Shown: positions 29,201-42,016 of the stretch, piece by piece | Numbering within the stretch: the stretch's first letter is position 1 | Layout of the letters: each line of letters opens with the position of its first letter | Origin: Himantopus leucocephalus | Taxonomy: Eukaryota; Chordata; Aves; Charadriiformes; Recurvirostridae | Length of the DNA: 64,000 nt | Reading direction: 5' to 3' | NCBI GenBank assembly: GCA_003993805.1 | Contig: RSEF01000003.1 | Coordinates: 109,781,491-109,845,490 of the forward strand | Program-made: the position numbers and the translations under genes | Notes under the pieces: generated by a model | The model's database searches: none | What the model was told of the DNA's origin: nothing | Seen by the model: the letters and a program-made list of their open reading frames with translations, nothing else

Positions 29201-32200
29201 GAGAATTGATTTCATAAATATCCTGGAAGGTGTTGGAGTTCGGTAATTGCCTCCTTAAAATGGAGCCTTGATCCCTTGTTGTAATGCTGCTCTAATTAAT
29301 GAGGATAGCGAGTCCCAGGAAACCGATTTCTTCATCCCTCCTTGCAACAGTGGTTTTAATCTGCTCATGCTGGGGAAGCTCTTCTGTCTTTCTCCAGATG
29401 TGTCACCTGAGCAGCTGAGCTGAGGCAGGTCCCCGTCAGCTCCCCGTATTTACGGCTGCTGTATATGGCCTTGCGTGTATCGTGGGAAGGTTGGCCAGAC
29501 CGTATAGTAACGTCGGCAGCAGCATCTTAGGGCTGCTACAACTGCAGTTCTGCGTCCCGCTTCTTGCCATCAGCCTGCATTTGTTACCTGTTAGTGCTCG
29601 AGGGGTTCCCATGGGCAGCTTCGGCCCTGGGAATATGTGCAGAGGGACAGGTTTGCTGTGCTGATGGCCCAGATCCTTTTCCACGCGGTTCTAGGAGCGT
29701 CCATTTGATGGGAGCGCCACCTCTTTCCTCTGCCAGGCACCTTAAACAAAAGGAAAAATCATGTTTTCCCAGTGTGTATTTCCCGTATAATTCTGTCTAT
29801 TCATTGCGTGTGTTTCACATGTAATTTTCTCTTCCAACAGACTCTTCTTTCCTACTGGGAACACACTTGTCTGAAATGATTTTGTCAGGGAAAACTTTGT
29901 ATTAATGCATATCAATAATAGCTATTACTAATAAAGTGATTAATTTTTACAATATTGATCACAAACCAAGGTCCTGCTCTCTTTTCCCTCCCCTTTGCAG
30001 GTACGTGTGTGCCGTGTTGTGAGCAGGTGTGGCCCAAAGGAGTTCCTTTATGTTCTTCTGCCACGCAGGAAGAGCCTCTCCGTTTCCTTTGCAAATGAAC
30101 CCAGTATGGTTTTGTGGCTTCCCATTGTCACCTTAGTGGAAATTGCCATTGTGTTATCCTTTCTCTAGCTATTACGGCTGAATGAGTAATTTTCTTTGAA
30201 GCTGGCGCCTTCCTGTGTCTCTGGTGCTCTGCCTAAACCCCATCCTTTCTCCTGGGACCAGTGCAGGCTTGTCCTTTCCCATTCACCTGGTTCCCATTGG
30301 TTTGGGAAATAAGTCTCCCAGGCTGAAGTCCATCACCGTCGGCGCAGGACCATGTGGCAAAGCCAGACTGGCCGGGATGTCTGCTTCCATTTATGAAAAT
30401 CTGATTCAGAATTAATGAAATTCAGCGTGCGGCTTTATTTCCCGACGCGTTTGTCATGCAGATTGCTCATTGTCTGCTGATGGAGCAATGCAAGCTGTTG
30501 GCTGGCCCCAGCAGCGCCCTGGTTTGCTGACCCTGTGGCTCAGCCTGTGCTTCTGTGCGCAGGAGAGAGAGAGAAGAACCCATCTTCAGAGAGCAAAGAG
30601 CGGACTGTGAGCGGTATTGCAAACATGCGATTCATAGGGCACAGTGTAGGGAGCAAAACCCAGATCTTCCAGAGGATGCCGAGAGAGATGAAGGCTTCCT
30701 GCTTGGTTTTCAGCTTGTTGAAGGTCTACTGAGAAAGCTGAAGAGTGCAGTGATATCTTGTTCAGTTGTAACGCAGTGTGTTTCAGGGAGGTTATTTAGT
30801 GTTCTGCTTAAAAAGTCCTTTTCTTTTTGTTCTTTTCTCCCCCATCCCCACCTTTTTGGGGTTTTTTTTGTTTTTTTTTTTTTTTTTAAATTTAGTGCAT
30901 GTTGGTGTTGCTTTTGCTGTAGCAGTGTTGCCTTTTGGCCAAAGTCCACCGTGTTTATCTTGTGGTGTAACATAAGGTGAAAAAAATACTTAGTTTTTGC
31001 ACTGGAAATGAGCACTAGGAAACAATTTAATTGAAGTATTTCTTAAATCTGGAAATGGTTTTGTGTTCACAGACCCCCTGCCAGAATGGGGTAGTTTTGC
31101 TTCCTTTCATTTCCAGTGACCAACCCACTTAATTCGGGTTTTCTGAAAGTGGTAGCTGAAAACAATTTTCTGAATCTTTATTCATGTTCCTAAACACGTT
31201 CCCTGATTTCCACTGTGTGAAGCATATAATAGCTCCCCTTGGGTTTCATACGCCAAGTTTATTTTGTCCTAGTATCCCTCTGCTGGGGAAACCTTTGCAT
31301 GCCTTCTTAAGGCAGGCAGTTTTAAGCACCTTCCCCAAGTGGGACAAAGGGCTGTTAGCGAACCTGAAGCTAATGTTCACATAGTTTTTAATTAATCCTG
31401 TAACCAGCTGGTGGCACTGAGATTTGAAAGCAGACTTCCTGACCTCATAGACGCTGACAAAGGTGTTCGGTTTTGTAAAAATGACTAGTCTTACGAAACT
31501 ATAGAAATGCATAAAGGTAAGTGTCTAGGCGTACAGTTTTATGGCTTTGAATACATGGTTTAGGTATTAATGATTAAACCCACTGTTTTTTAACATTTGA
31601 AGACCTATCACTTTGCCTTCTTTCTTTGTGACTTAATGTAGAACTATATTAACGGCGTAAAATAAATTAAACGCTAGCTCAAGAGAATAAAGGTTTCGGA
31701 GCAATCAGAGATACAACCTGAGGTTACATAAAAAGGAAAGAAAGGCAGGGGGTGGGGGGGAAATCCTGTTCCACTGGGTCACGAAGAACCAAATGGCCAT
31801 GAACTAAAAATATCTTTCCATTGTTCCACAGAACGTGAGTAGAAATTAATATGCTGAGTCTGATTCCACTAAAAGTCCGGGTGCTGTTTCTCTGCATATA
31901 TTTAATGTATTTGGAATTGCACTGATGACTTTATACAGTCACTTAATGCGGTGGGTTTAGATGTGTTCTCCCTGTACAAAACTGCATTTTTCATTAAGAA
32001 AAAAATTACCCTGACAAAATTCATTTCTCTTTAATGAGTCCATTAGGTTAAGTGCAATAAAATCATGAAAATTCCTTTTTCTTTTTCAGAGTGGCCAAAC
32101 GGCATGATAAAGAGGCATGACTAATCCCATATCCTAAAGGCTTGGAAAGGGAAGAATAGGGTAGGGTGGTGTTCCTCAGCTGGCTAACTGCCTGAAAAGG

Positions 32201-33341
32201 GGCTGGATAAAGGCAGGATTTAATACAAAAGGTCAGGCTAGAATAATACCTTTCCACTGAAAGGAAGTTGAACTCCGTAAAAATACTTGGGTGATGAAAG
32301 GTGGACTGCTATTCCTCAAGGACGGTGGAGAAGCAACAGATACTTCAGGTTTGAAAGAAGAGCATCACCAGAGTGGTGGGCTAATTGGTCATCATCAGTC
32401 AGTGGGCAGGTTTGGCGTTTTTCTCGCACTCAGCTGCTCGTTAGGAGGGATGCAGCAAGGTCCTGGAGTCCCAGGCGGGTATTTAGGGCTGAATTAGCCG
32501 GTCAGTCAGCATGAAGACCCCTGGGATGTAGTAAATGACTGTCAACAGTATATTTTTAACCTCTTACTCAGTGATGGAGAGAGATATGTTTGCCTAGCAG
32601 ACGAAATACCATTTAAGTAGGAAATGTTGTGCTCGTCTGGTAAAAGTATACAGCGGTCAGACTGGCAAAGCATTAAAACAAAGCGCTGCAGTTTTTCCAG
32701 CTTCTTGCTTGCTGTCATTTATATGGAGAGAAAGTCCAGGAACGTGATCCTGCCCCAGCTGAGACCAGTCTGTCAGAGCTAATATAGTCTGCATCTTCCC
32801 TAATTCTCTGTTGCGCTCAACGTTTTCCCCCTGGAGTTTTCCCTGCCTCTGCGAGGGCTCTGTACAGCCTCGGGCTCTGCTCGCTTACGGCAGCCTAGGG
32901 GGAGGAAGACAGTTGCAAGTCCTTCATTTTGACACCTCTTCGTCTCTCTGCGCGTAGTCCCGCATGAGATGCAGAAGCATCTTGATGTAGAGAGAGGCTA
33001 ACAGGAGGTAGGATGTCTCTTATCCTCTGTGTATGTCTGAAGGAAGGCAAAAAAGCATCCTCCTCCTCGCTTCCTAAGCCGGCGCTGCCCTTTCTGCTGC
33101 TGATGGTGGCAGTCTTGCTTAAAGTGGCTTCGTGTGGGAGGTTCACTTTCTAAAGTGAAGAAGCCTTTAGAAAACGTTAGAGATCTCATTATGAGAACTG
33201 GGAAATCACCAGGCTTCGCTGAGACTGGAAAGGAGTGTTGCGCTGACATGTTGTGTGGCTGTCCCCAGCTATGCCTTCGTGTATTCATGCTATAAAATTC
33301 AGTTTTCCTGAAGTCCTGTGTCACATAGTGGAAAACCAGCT

Positions 33342-33359
33342 CCCCCCCCCCCCCCCCCN
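33342..33359. repeat. Homopolymer C run ending in an unresolved base
   Basis: Seventeen C are followed by a single N at 33,359. This is a sequencing or polishing uncertainty at a homopolymer; the true length is unknown. Confidence 0.9.
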
Positions 33360-35925
33360 ACATTTTATATTGCATAGGAATTGTTGCTCATTAAGACATG
33401 ATCTATTTGTATTTTCACACATTTAATTGGACAGAAGCATATGCTGAGAAAGAATGAATCATGCAAGCTCAAGATCTTCCCTATCTAAGTGATTCAAATT
33501 TTCACCAAATTCCCCTGATTTTGTATTTTATGTCTCCCAGCCTGTGTGAGAGGCTGCTTCCCTCCCTGCTGCGGGCACAGTGGGATTTTTTTCCTTGAGC
33601 GGAGCAGGGTACGGATAATGGTCTGTTTTGTGGTGGGGTTTATGGAGTGCCTCTAGTAAATGAACCTGAGAGCCTCAGAAGAGAGATGATTGCCTGTGGG
33701 AAAACCCAAACTTGTTAACTATTACAAAACGTTGCTGGGTTTTAACACAGAAGTCATTATTTTCCTAGTGAACGTTCAGAAGAATATAATCATAAATTAT
33801 ATAATTGTAAACATACCAAATGACAGCTAAGGGAAGCAAAGGAGATGCGGACCACTTGGTTTAAGTTTATAATTTGAAGCTGGTGGAATTACTGATGTAA
33901 TTAGGCAGGTATTTTGGCTCCTCTTTCTGGGGTATTTTACTGGAAGACCCAGAATCGGTGTTGTCTGTGTGTTCAGAGAGTGGTATGTTGCAAAGTCCGC
34001 GATTTTGGGGCTCCTCCTCCAAATAATGGTGGGGGCTCGATTGAACACCAGTCTGCTGGGTCCATGCTACACCCTTGTACAGCACCAGTTTGTAACTGGT
34101 CTGGGTTTCTAAGCAAGCACCTTCAAGGGCAGAGCGTTTGCCAGTGTGCAGGTGCCCGTCGTGCTGTCTTTAATATGCACATCAAATCAGACCTTTCCGA
34201 GACTTGTGAAAAATAGCTCTAAAATGTCTTCAAAATAGCAAAGAACTAAGCATTAACAGGCTGAAGGACTGCAGCCCCACTGGGTTTGCTGGGGACAGGC
34301 AAGAGCAGTCACCCACAGGATTTTATTTGGTGGTAATAATAATTGCAAACCTCAGCAGAGGTTGTGGTTTTTTTTTTTTTTTTATGTCTAAGAAATATCT
34401 CTGGTTCACCTCTTGGAAGAAGCTGCTTCAAGTCCTGGTGATAATTTTGGAGTGCCTTTGGGAGAACACAAAAAAACTTGTTGAACTGTGGAAAAGAGTT
34501 TCCTTATGTCCCCATGTGGCTGTATGAGGGCTGTAATCTCCCCCGTCACAAGGTGGCTCTGAGTCTTTCTTGGCCTCTCACATCTGGAGAGGTGTCCCCG
34601 TCGCCCAAAGGGATGCGGCCACCCAATAAGCCTTTTTTTTTAAATTACCCCCCCCAGACTTTAGAATTCATTATTTACTGCACCGTGTTTTGTGGAGCGC
34701 GCTGATTTCTCTCATTTTCACTAATTGCACGTGTTACTCTTCAGCCCTGCGACGGCATCCGTGCTGGCGCAGAGCGGGTACCGCTCCTCTGCAGCTGCAT
34801 CAGAGCAGGTTTCGTCTTCCAGCGTCTTCCAGCGTGCGTGTGACTCAACTGCCACAGTGTCTCTGGGGACAGAGATGACTTGTGAGGGTGGGGAGGAGGA
34901 GGGCAGAAAGCATGAGCAAGTCTACCCTTCCCCAAGAGGACTGCGAGCACCTGAAGCCCCTTTGTCACCAGCTTGTGTGAGGGTGCCCGCTGTCTCCTGA
35001 TGCCGAGGGGACAGCTCTGGGCTGCAGCCAGGGGTTTTTCTCCCTGCAGGGCTGCCGTCACCTGCCAGGCATCTCCCTGGCTCACTGTCACCCCTCGCTC
35101 CAGGCAGAGGCGGAGGATGGATCAGGGATGCCGGTGACAGCCTGGGTCAGGCTCCCTGCTGTAAGCTTTACATTGAAGGTCTGGTGGGACCGAAGGAAGC
35201 CTGGGCAGCGTTGCACGGGGGCTGCATCGCACATGGAGGGCAACTGGGGAAGGGAGAGGAGGGCCATACATCGAGCAATGTGCTCCTGTGCGTGTCGGGG
35301 AAACAGAAGCAGCTGCAGAAGGGTGTCTGCCTTCTCTGGGATGCTGCTGCCTCTGTGTAGCGTGCGGTGGCCCTTGCTGGCGGTGGCCCTTGCTGGCACA
35401 GCCCCTGCTGTCTCAGCTGCAGATTTACACCCTCCCACCCCCGTAGCTGCAGGTTGGCGATTGCCAGTGAATTCTGGGACGGCCAAGACACCAACCAAAC
35501 TGTAGTTTGAAAAGTCCTTAAACTTTCATGGTTTGCTTTACAGGGTGTAGGTAGGATGAAAGCTATTCTTTTAGCTGGTCAGATAGACTTGAGGGGGAAC
35601 ATGAGGTCCACCTCAACCAGTAAGTAAGAATTAAAATAAGCCTACTCCTGTCTATGCTGCTTTTTTAAGACAGGCTTACCTTATTTGAAAAACAACTTTC
35701 ATCCTAGACAAATCTTAGGATAAACCACAAATATGTCTGCTTTGGAATAAATCTATGTGGAGTTTCTGGATTTACATTCATAAAGGCTTAGCTAACACTA
35801 ATTAATTTGGAATAAATTAACTCATATTGGAACAAAGCCACAAATTCTAGCCCAGATTTGTACTGGGGGTTATTTAGCTGTGTCTTTCAGCCTATCATAT
35901 GTATTATAGGAATGTATTAAAATAA

Positions 35926-35975
35926 TTGTATGCATATATATATTTACACATACATACACATGTATATATTCCGTA
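35926..35975. repeat. TA/CA-rich microsatellite-like stretch
   Basis: Irregular alternation of TATATA and ACATACA units lies just upstream of the first MTDH-like exon seen. It is short and imperfect. Confidence 0.7.
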
Positions 35976-36002
35976 ATGCATTTTTTATTGTCCATCTTCT
36001 AG

Positions 36003-36062
36003 GTTCCAGTGAATGGCCAGCTTATAACATCAGCCAACACCAGAGAGAAAAAGCTCCTCAAG
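36003..36062 (+). CDS. MTDH-like: MTDH-like gene, exon A (probable counterpart of the start of MTDH exon 2)
   Basis: This is a 60-base exon, phase 0 at both ends, encoding VPVNGQLITSANTREKKLLK. The acceptor is TCTTCTAG and the donor AAG|GTACCA. In human MTDH the matching place, just after the basic stretch that follows the membrane segment, reads KPKPNGRTVEVAEGE. Only the P-x-NG core and the following charged residues match, so this exon alone would be weak. Support comes from its position one intron before a stronger exon, with matching phase and ending in basic residues that lead into the next lysine-rich exon. An alternative is a chance frame between splice-like signals. Confidence 0.6.
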
Positions 36063-37070
36063 GTACCAGTAAGAGTTTTAGACTTTGTTATTATTATTAT
36101 CTTTCAAGAGACACTTGTTTTAAGAATGTTCCTTATTTGGTAGTCCTTTTTAAAGATAATTCACTGTTCCTGTTGTTGGAGCACTTAAGAGATGACTTAA
36201 GGACACAAGACCAAGTAACTCTGTGGCACAGTCACACTGTGGTGCGTGTAACTGCCACCACAAGTGGGACGGTCTCGTGGTCCGAGCCCAGAAGTGTGAG
36301 CTGGGATCTCCTGTATTTCAGTTCCAGCTCTGACACGGGACATTTCCTTGCATTTGGGCAAGGGTTTTCTCTTGGGCATCAAAAACTTGTACTGGCGTGG
36401 AGGAAAGTTTCTGTGCTTTACAGACACTTCCAACAGAGGAGCAGCCCCCCAGCCTGGGTGGGAAGCGTGTTCCTGGCAGGGGTATCCCGCCTTGGAAAAG
36501 TCAAGAACCGCTGTCTTAAAACCAGAACATTCAAAATTGCAGGCTTAAGGTTAGCTCTGCGGTTTCATCAAGTCATATGAAAATGGCCTCGGCCACTGCT
36601 GTGCCCTTTCAGACTAGGGTAAACTACAGGTGCCTTCATTAACAATGGGCTGTTCCATGGTGGGTTTTGGTTAAGTCCTAACTCTTGATTGCAGCGTGGC
36701 TGATTATAAAGGGAGTAAATGATTTTAGGTTTTTTTCCTTTATCAGAAGAAAATTAAGACTTAAGAATGATGAATGCAAATCTTACTATAGAGCAGGTGC
36801 CTGAATTAACGTGTGAGCTTTCTAGCATAGCAGATAAGTCCAATTTTGTAGGCGGAAAGCTATAGCATTCGTTGGATTGGAGTTGGCAGTAAAATCTGCT
36901 CACAAAGACTTTTGCACCCACTTAAAAGACTCCAGCGACCTACTGCTTTCTCTGAGGACCACCATGTGGTCTCTATGTCAAAACTACTTCCCTGACTCTT
37001 TTTTTCTTCATGATGAAATGTAACAAATACCTGTTTCATCTTTCGGCCATGTGTCTCCTGTATACTGTAG

Positions 37071-37158
37071 CCTAAGAAGAAGAGGAAAGCCCAGTGCTCG
37101 GACAAGGAGGTGCCAAAAGATCTTTCTGTGGGAAAAGACAAACTGCAAGAGGAGGAAG
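37071..37158 (+). CDS. MTDH-like: MTDH-like gene, exon B: lysine-rich segment with SV40-type nuclear signal
   Basis: This is an 88-base exon entering in phase 0 and leaving in phase 1. The acceptor is CTGTAG and the donor GGAAG|GTAACA. It begins PKKKRKAQCSDKEV and ends in KLQEEE plus one base. Human MTDH has a lysine-rich stretch followed by an acidic end at the same place (KKNKKKSKSDAK, then KEVDEG). PKKKRKA is one residue from the classic monopartite nuclear localisation signal PKKKRKV, so it is a plausible nuclear or nucleolar signal; this is inferred. The exon joins in frame to the next one, giving EEEGVWQTK against human DEGAWETK. Confidence 0.82.
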
Positions 37159-38596
37159 GTAACAAAAGATCTGGTTCTTCTGTTATCTGATTTATATTAC
37201 CAAAAAATAACATGGGATGAAATATTTCAAAAGGGAGGTCTTCTCTACTATTCTGCTGTTCTGCGTTACTGGGAAAAATAGCCAGTTTGTGAGCTGTTTC
37301 TATTACCTGCTCCTTCCTACATGTAACAACGGGGACAGGGACCATGTGCTGTCCTGCCACACTTCTCAGGTCCTTACCGCATTCACAGGGATGGCAAATC
37401 TGCGGATGAGGAAGGATCTCAGAAGAGGCCGGAGGTCCACTGGGTAGCAGGGTCCTGTCTTCATGCTCTTCCGCTAACCCTGTGGCCTCTGCCACGCTGA
37501 TACACAGCCGAAGCTGTGGTCTTCCCAGGCAACATTTTGTTGTGCCCATGACTGTGGCTGGTAAAGGCGCTGGGGTAATATACAGCCAATTTCTAGCACG
37601 CCCCTGAACAGGGCCGAGATCTTTGGTTACAAGCAAATCTGCAGAGAAATCTGGCAGAGGCTAGCAAGTCGCAGGCAGCGAGAACTTCACTGGAAAACAC
37701 ATTGCGTCCCACGAGCCCCTCTCCGCCTCCCCCCACCAAGGGTCATACTGAAAACAACAAATTCTAAGCTTTTCTGGGCTTAAAAGATTATAATGTGATT
37801 AGTGTGGTGGTGAGAGCAAGAGAAGCCCTCGCTGCTGTTGGACCGGAGTCCTCCTGCGAGCCCTTGTGTCGGGAGCAGAGTGCCTGCGAGGCTGCCGGAG
37901 GAGAAGGGGAAACAGCAGAGGCTTTCTTCAAAGGGATGTTTAGTTTTTTGGAACGGATGAGCCAGCTGAACTGTTTCACACATTATTCAGGGTCGGTTCA
38001 GAGAAAGAAGATGTTTGTCTCAAGCGAAATCCATGGACTGTGTTTTTTTATTAACCACTTGTGTCAGTCCTTCCCCTGACTTCTGGGGCCACGAGGAGCA
38101 TGGATGGAGGCAGAACGTGGCCCCATCAGTGTGAATGAAAGCGTGTGGAAATCAGCTGCGTGGCAGAGGGTCTCCACATCACAGAACAAATTTTAGGATG
38201 TGTTCAGGGCTAAAGAAAGTCAGTACATTGAGACCTTGCTTTACGGTTAAGATTTTCATCAACTCCTTTCTGCTGTCAGATGTACAAGGCAGTTGATACT
38301 CTGTTGTGACATCTCCCCTGAGGGAAGGGGCTGTCACATCAAGCTGACACAGAGGACAGAAGAATATGTGCAGTTACGTGAGTCAGGACACACGACAGAC
38401 AGGTTTGTGATGGGAATATGTTATGTAAGGCGTTTCTGCAGACAGCAAAGGCTGCGCACAGGGAGATGCTGCTCGATGCCACCTTTACAGCCAGCATCAG
38501 AAACTACCAGATAGCTGTTTACCTTGGTGCTAAGCAATAAAGGCAGTAAAGGAAGTTTCTTGTTAGCTTAAAAATGAACTTTGCTCTGTGTTGTAG

Positions 38597-38665
38597 GAGT
38601 TTGGCAGACCAAGATCAGCAGCCGAGAAAAGAGGCACTTAAGGAAGGAAAGGCTGAAACAAAAAG
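38597..38665 (+). CDS. MTDH-like: MTDH-like gene, exon C: conserved WxTKIS-REKR block
   Basis: This is a 69-base exon, phase 1 on both sides, with acceptor GTTGTAG and donor AAAAG|GTAAAT. It encodes VWQTKISSREKRHLRKERLK. Human MTDH reads AWETKISHREKRQQRKRDK at this place, and this is one of two islands that identify the family without doubt. The segment is predicted to be basic and helical. MTDH is a lysine-rich, largely disordered single-pass membrane protein of the endoplasmic reticulum and nucleus that acts as a scaffold, so this block is probably an interaction segment; its exact partner is not known to me. The intron to exon B is about 1.4 kb. Confidence 0.94.
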
Positions 38666-40371
38666 GTAAATGTACAGGCTCGGTTTGGCTGGGCTTGTCA
38701 CCCCTTCTCAGTTCCCAGCATCTTTCTGTTCGCTTTATTTGTCATTCAGCAATAAAATCTTTGCAGGCACTTAGGCTATTTACTTAGCAAAAGTCATCTG
38801 TGGGAGCTCTTACTTAGGAGCTTGCCTTTTACTCCAGACTTTCATTAAAACACATAGTATTACCCATAGGCCTTTGAAAGCAAATGTCTATTAGATCTGA
38901 GATCTGCTAAAGGTTTGGTGTAATGTGGATTAGTTACTTTTGTGTGACTTGACGGAAGATGTTTCCTGATAATGGATGTATAAAAAAACCTGTGTAATTT
39001 GCTCAGTTCCAAACAGGTTCTTTAATCTAGGCCTGCCCAGTGTGAAAAGCTATAAAGGGGGGATATACTCTTGTCCTAATCAGATAAAATGACACAATGC
39101 TTTGTGCTCACTCCACATTTTTCCTCTGGGGATTTCAAAGTGTCTGCCATGCACTTATGCCTATATAGATTTCTACTAATTATATTATTATAACAGCTGT
39201 ATGAAAGCAGATCATGGAATTAAGGCATTTGGAAATGTTTTAATTATCTGCGATAATATTATTAATATAATAGACAAACCTGTAAGTTTAACGTATTAGA
39301 GTAATTTACAAGCTAAGATGGAAGTTTGGGACTGGGGGACACAGCTGGATGAATATGTGTGTTGGTGCACTGTCTGCAATAAGACTATCTTGAAGCACTC
39401 TGTCTACTAAAATTGGAGACAATACAATGCTCTCCAGCAAAGTAGATGGGTCCACATTTGGCATTATTCATGTAAGCTGGCCTGTTGGCATCGGTGGTGC
39501 CAGCTGCATGTGCAGAAGGTTAACCACACGTGGTTTAACACTAAGCCCATGCAGGCATTAAGTGCTTTGCCGGCCCGGGGCAAGGGAGCTCAGCAGAGTC
39601 ACAGTTGAAGCAGCAGAAGTCCTTGGTGCAAGTCCTGGAGCCTGGGTTGTGCAGGAGGCTCAACCAGGTGATCATGGTGGTCCTGTTTAGTATGGACATT
39701 TACAGAGCAGTGAAATGTGCTTTTCCAGGAAGAAGCCCTAACCCTGCCGAGTGCCGATTGCTGTTTCCTAGCAGGGAAGAAGCAGCATCATCATTAAGGC
39801 CTCTGAAGGTGGGATTGATGCCAGAAATGGTCCCCTCCCCACCAGAGTCACAGGAAAATGGAGTACTAAAGTGCTTTAGGATTCCTTAGGAAGAAAAGAT
39901 GTTGGAAATAATTGTCATTATTTATAATATCCATATGCCTGGCATTGATTTCTTTAACAGACTTGAACTACCAACATCCAAGAGGTTTGCTTTCTTTTTC
40001 CTTGGAGGTCCTGCTGTCCTCTTTCTCTCCCTTTACTGCTCTGGTTCCCCAGCTGGACTCTGGAGGCCCTGAGCCACTCTTGCAGTCAGGGAGGGATGTC
40101 CAAGGCCTCTGCGGTGCGGTGTCATCTCCAGTGGGACTCATTGTTGGACTGCGTGGTGCCTTCCTTCTCACATGGCCTTCACATTTGCTGCTTCAGTGTC
40201 CCATCCCAGGCGCTCTGCTTTACTGTCATTGTATCTGTAAATAATTTCGGTTGGAATATAGCCATTACATTTGATGGGTTTAGATCAGCCTTTGCTCTGT
40301 TGTTTCCCCTGTACAAACTCTTCATTGAAATTAAAAATTGTGATGACCCTGTGATAATGTTTATTCCCAAG

Positions 40372-40590
40372 GAGACCCCAGCAGAGCATCCCTGGGTAGC
40401 TCAGCGGCTGAGCCAGCCTTTGACTGGGATGAGAAGGGAGCAGTGTGGCCACTCGCAGAGGACAACAGTGGCAGTGGAAAAGGTGCTCTCGTTGCCAAGG
40501 CGGAGTGTGGGACCACACTGAAGGCCTCAGGAGCCATACAGGAAGAATCAGCACCCTCCCGGTCAGAAGAGGATGTTTTCTCCAACGTGG
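40372..40590 (+). CDS. MTDH-like: MTDH-like gene, exon D: diverged middle region
   Basis: This is the largest exon found, 219 bases (73 codons), phase 1 at both ends, with acceptor TTCCCAAG and a strong donor GTGG|GTGAGT. The frame set by exon C is open throughout. The protein is acidic and rich in Ser, Gly and Ala, with FDWDEKGAVW in the first third and EESAPSRSEEDVFSNV at the end. Human MTDH has a similar low-complexity Ser/Lys/Asn region here with scattered tryptophans (for example GGWNEKSV). The likeness is in composition and tryptophan spacing, not clear alignment. The acceptor has a short pyrimidine tract, so the left edge is the less certain one. Confidence 0.78.
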
Positions 40591-42016
40591 GTGAGTGTCG
40601 ACACTCAAACGTTGCAGAGGGAAAGCTTCATGAATTTCTGCATCCAGCAGAGTACAGTCGCACCAACATTCGTCCTGCACACACGCAGTGTTGCCCACCT
40701 GCTTTGAACCCTGCTAGCTGTCATTTCTTTTCCAGCAGCGTGAAAAGAGAGGTCTTTATGGCAGGAATTTCTTCTGTGTTGCAGACTACCTGCAAGTTGT
40801 TTTCTAGCCACAGGTATTTAGTGTTTGGTTCCTTTTTAAAAGGGCCAAAGCCTTTCCTTCCGAGGATGCTCACACACCGTCAGAGTTAGGTTTCAGAGTA
40901 CGTCTGTGTGTTTCAAAGCAGCGTGAGGCAGGGTTTTCCTAAATCAGTTTGCTGTACCTACACAGTTTGCCCAGCTTCCCAGCTGATTCATGCCTTGTTG
41001 GTGTCCAAACAAGGTCATTTAGAGCTACTTTGGGTCCCAGTTCTGCTGTTGGGACATTCTCTGTGTAACGTAAGCTGGAGGTGGGTAACTGCATCTCTAA
41101 AACCTCAGACACCTTTAAAGCAGTGAAGGGTTGGACAGCCAGGCCATTAGGCTAAAGATTAGGACACGCTAATATCAGCTGTCTCACTGGTATTTGATGA
41201 CTTTTCTTTTCCATCATGGTTTAATTTTTATGGCAAAGTTATGTCTCATGTTGTGTTTCTAGTGTGGGAGATGCTGTAGATTCTAGAGCAATACCAATAA
41301 TTAATAACTAGGTGGTAATTGGACCTTTATATCTTCCTTTATATCTCTCTTCCTGACTTCTTGGTGAGGCGGGAGAGTTATGAGTTAAAAGTGGTTAATA
41401 CTGCTTTTTGGTTGATTTTCAAAAGCATTTGATTTTCATTAAAGTCTTACTGATTAACGCTTGATGGCTGGATTGATTGGTTTATAAGGCCATATGACGA
41501 CTCACCTTCAGTAGCAGTAATCCAGTACTTTGGTGATTCAGAAAATGGTCTTAGGTTGCCCTTCCATGAGTTGCTTTCTCTGCTAGAGTCCTTTCTCTGC
41601 AAAGTATAGGGTTGATGGGGGGAGGACATTAGTACCATTTTTTACTCTAATGCTTTCAAAAGGCCAAATTCCAAGCTGGTACACGATGATAACTTCTGCC
41701 AGTTGTGCATAAAGGGAACATCAGTTCAGATGAGGGAGGAATTCGATTAAGTCCAGAGCAGGGCCATAGTGGCGTGACGTGCACTTTGAAGGGCTGAGAA
41801 GGTGTATGTGGCGACTGGGCTGGGCTCTCTCTGTCCATAGAAGATAATTTCTCCTTGCTTGATTCTTCTCCAGGAGAAGCAGTGGCTGCAGGCTTGGGAT
41901 GGAGAGAACATGGAAGGGCTGTAATGAGATTGGGAGTGTCAGGTAGAAACCGCAGTCGCGAGCTGTGAATGTGACATTGCATTTTGGGTTCCTGTTTGTT
42001 TGCTTTTTAAATGCAG

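Larger units (their letters stand above)
26251..36002. other. Upstream region of the MTDH-like gene; first exon not found
   Basis: If the MTDH-like gene follows the MTDH plan, its first exon should hold an N-terminal hydrophobic segment followed by a basic stretch, and should lie upstream of 36,003. I found no such exon in this stretch. The moderately GC-rich part at 34,540-35,500 has no matching frame. A small frame at 33,013-33,150 encodes a hydrophobic run (LPFLLLMVAVLL), but it ends in a stop with no basic region after it. Exon 1 may be in the 26-kb gap, further upstream, or too diverged to see. Confidence 0.45.

Noticed and set aside
30535..30740. Acceptor-like CTGTGCGCAG followed by a charged frame (EREKNPSSESKER)
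   Set aside because: No recognisable match to MTDH or another family and no clear donor in phase. The charge comes from a GAGA repeat.
33013..33150. Short frame with hydrophobic run as the MTDH-like first exon
   Set aside because: It has a membrane-like LPFLLLMVAVLL but ends at a stop soon after, with no donor in frame and no basic region following.
1..36000. Last exons of SDC1, expected upstream by human gene order
   Set aside because: I looked for the conserved syndecan transmembrane and cytoplasmic end (including an EFYA terminus) on the plus strand and did not find it. SDC1 is probably further upstream.
35930..36580. 216-codon open frame on the plus strand covering exon A
   Set aside because: It starts in a TA/CA microsatellite, is in a different frame from the phase-consistent exon chain, and shows no family likeness.
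36860..37636. 258-codon open frame on the minus strand
   Set aside because: It is the longest frame in the window, but it lies antisense to MTDH-like exon B, has no recognisable domain or splice context, and runs through ordinary intron sequence. Taken as chance.
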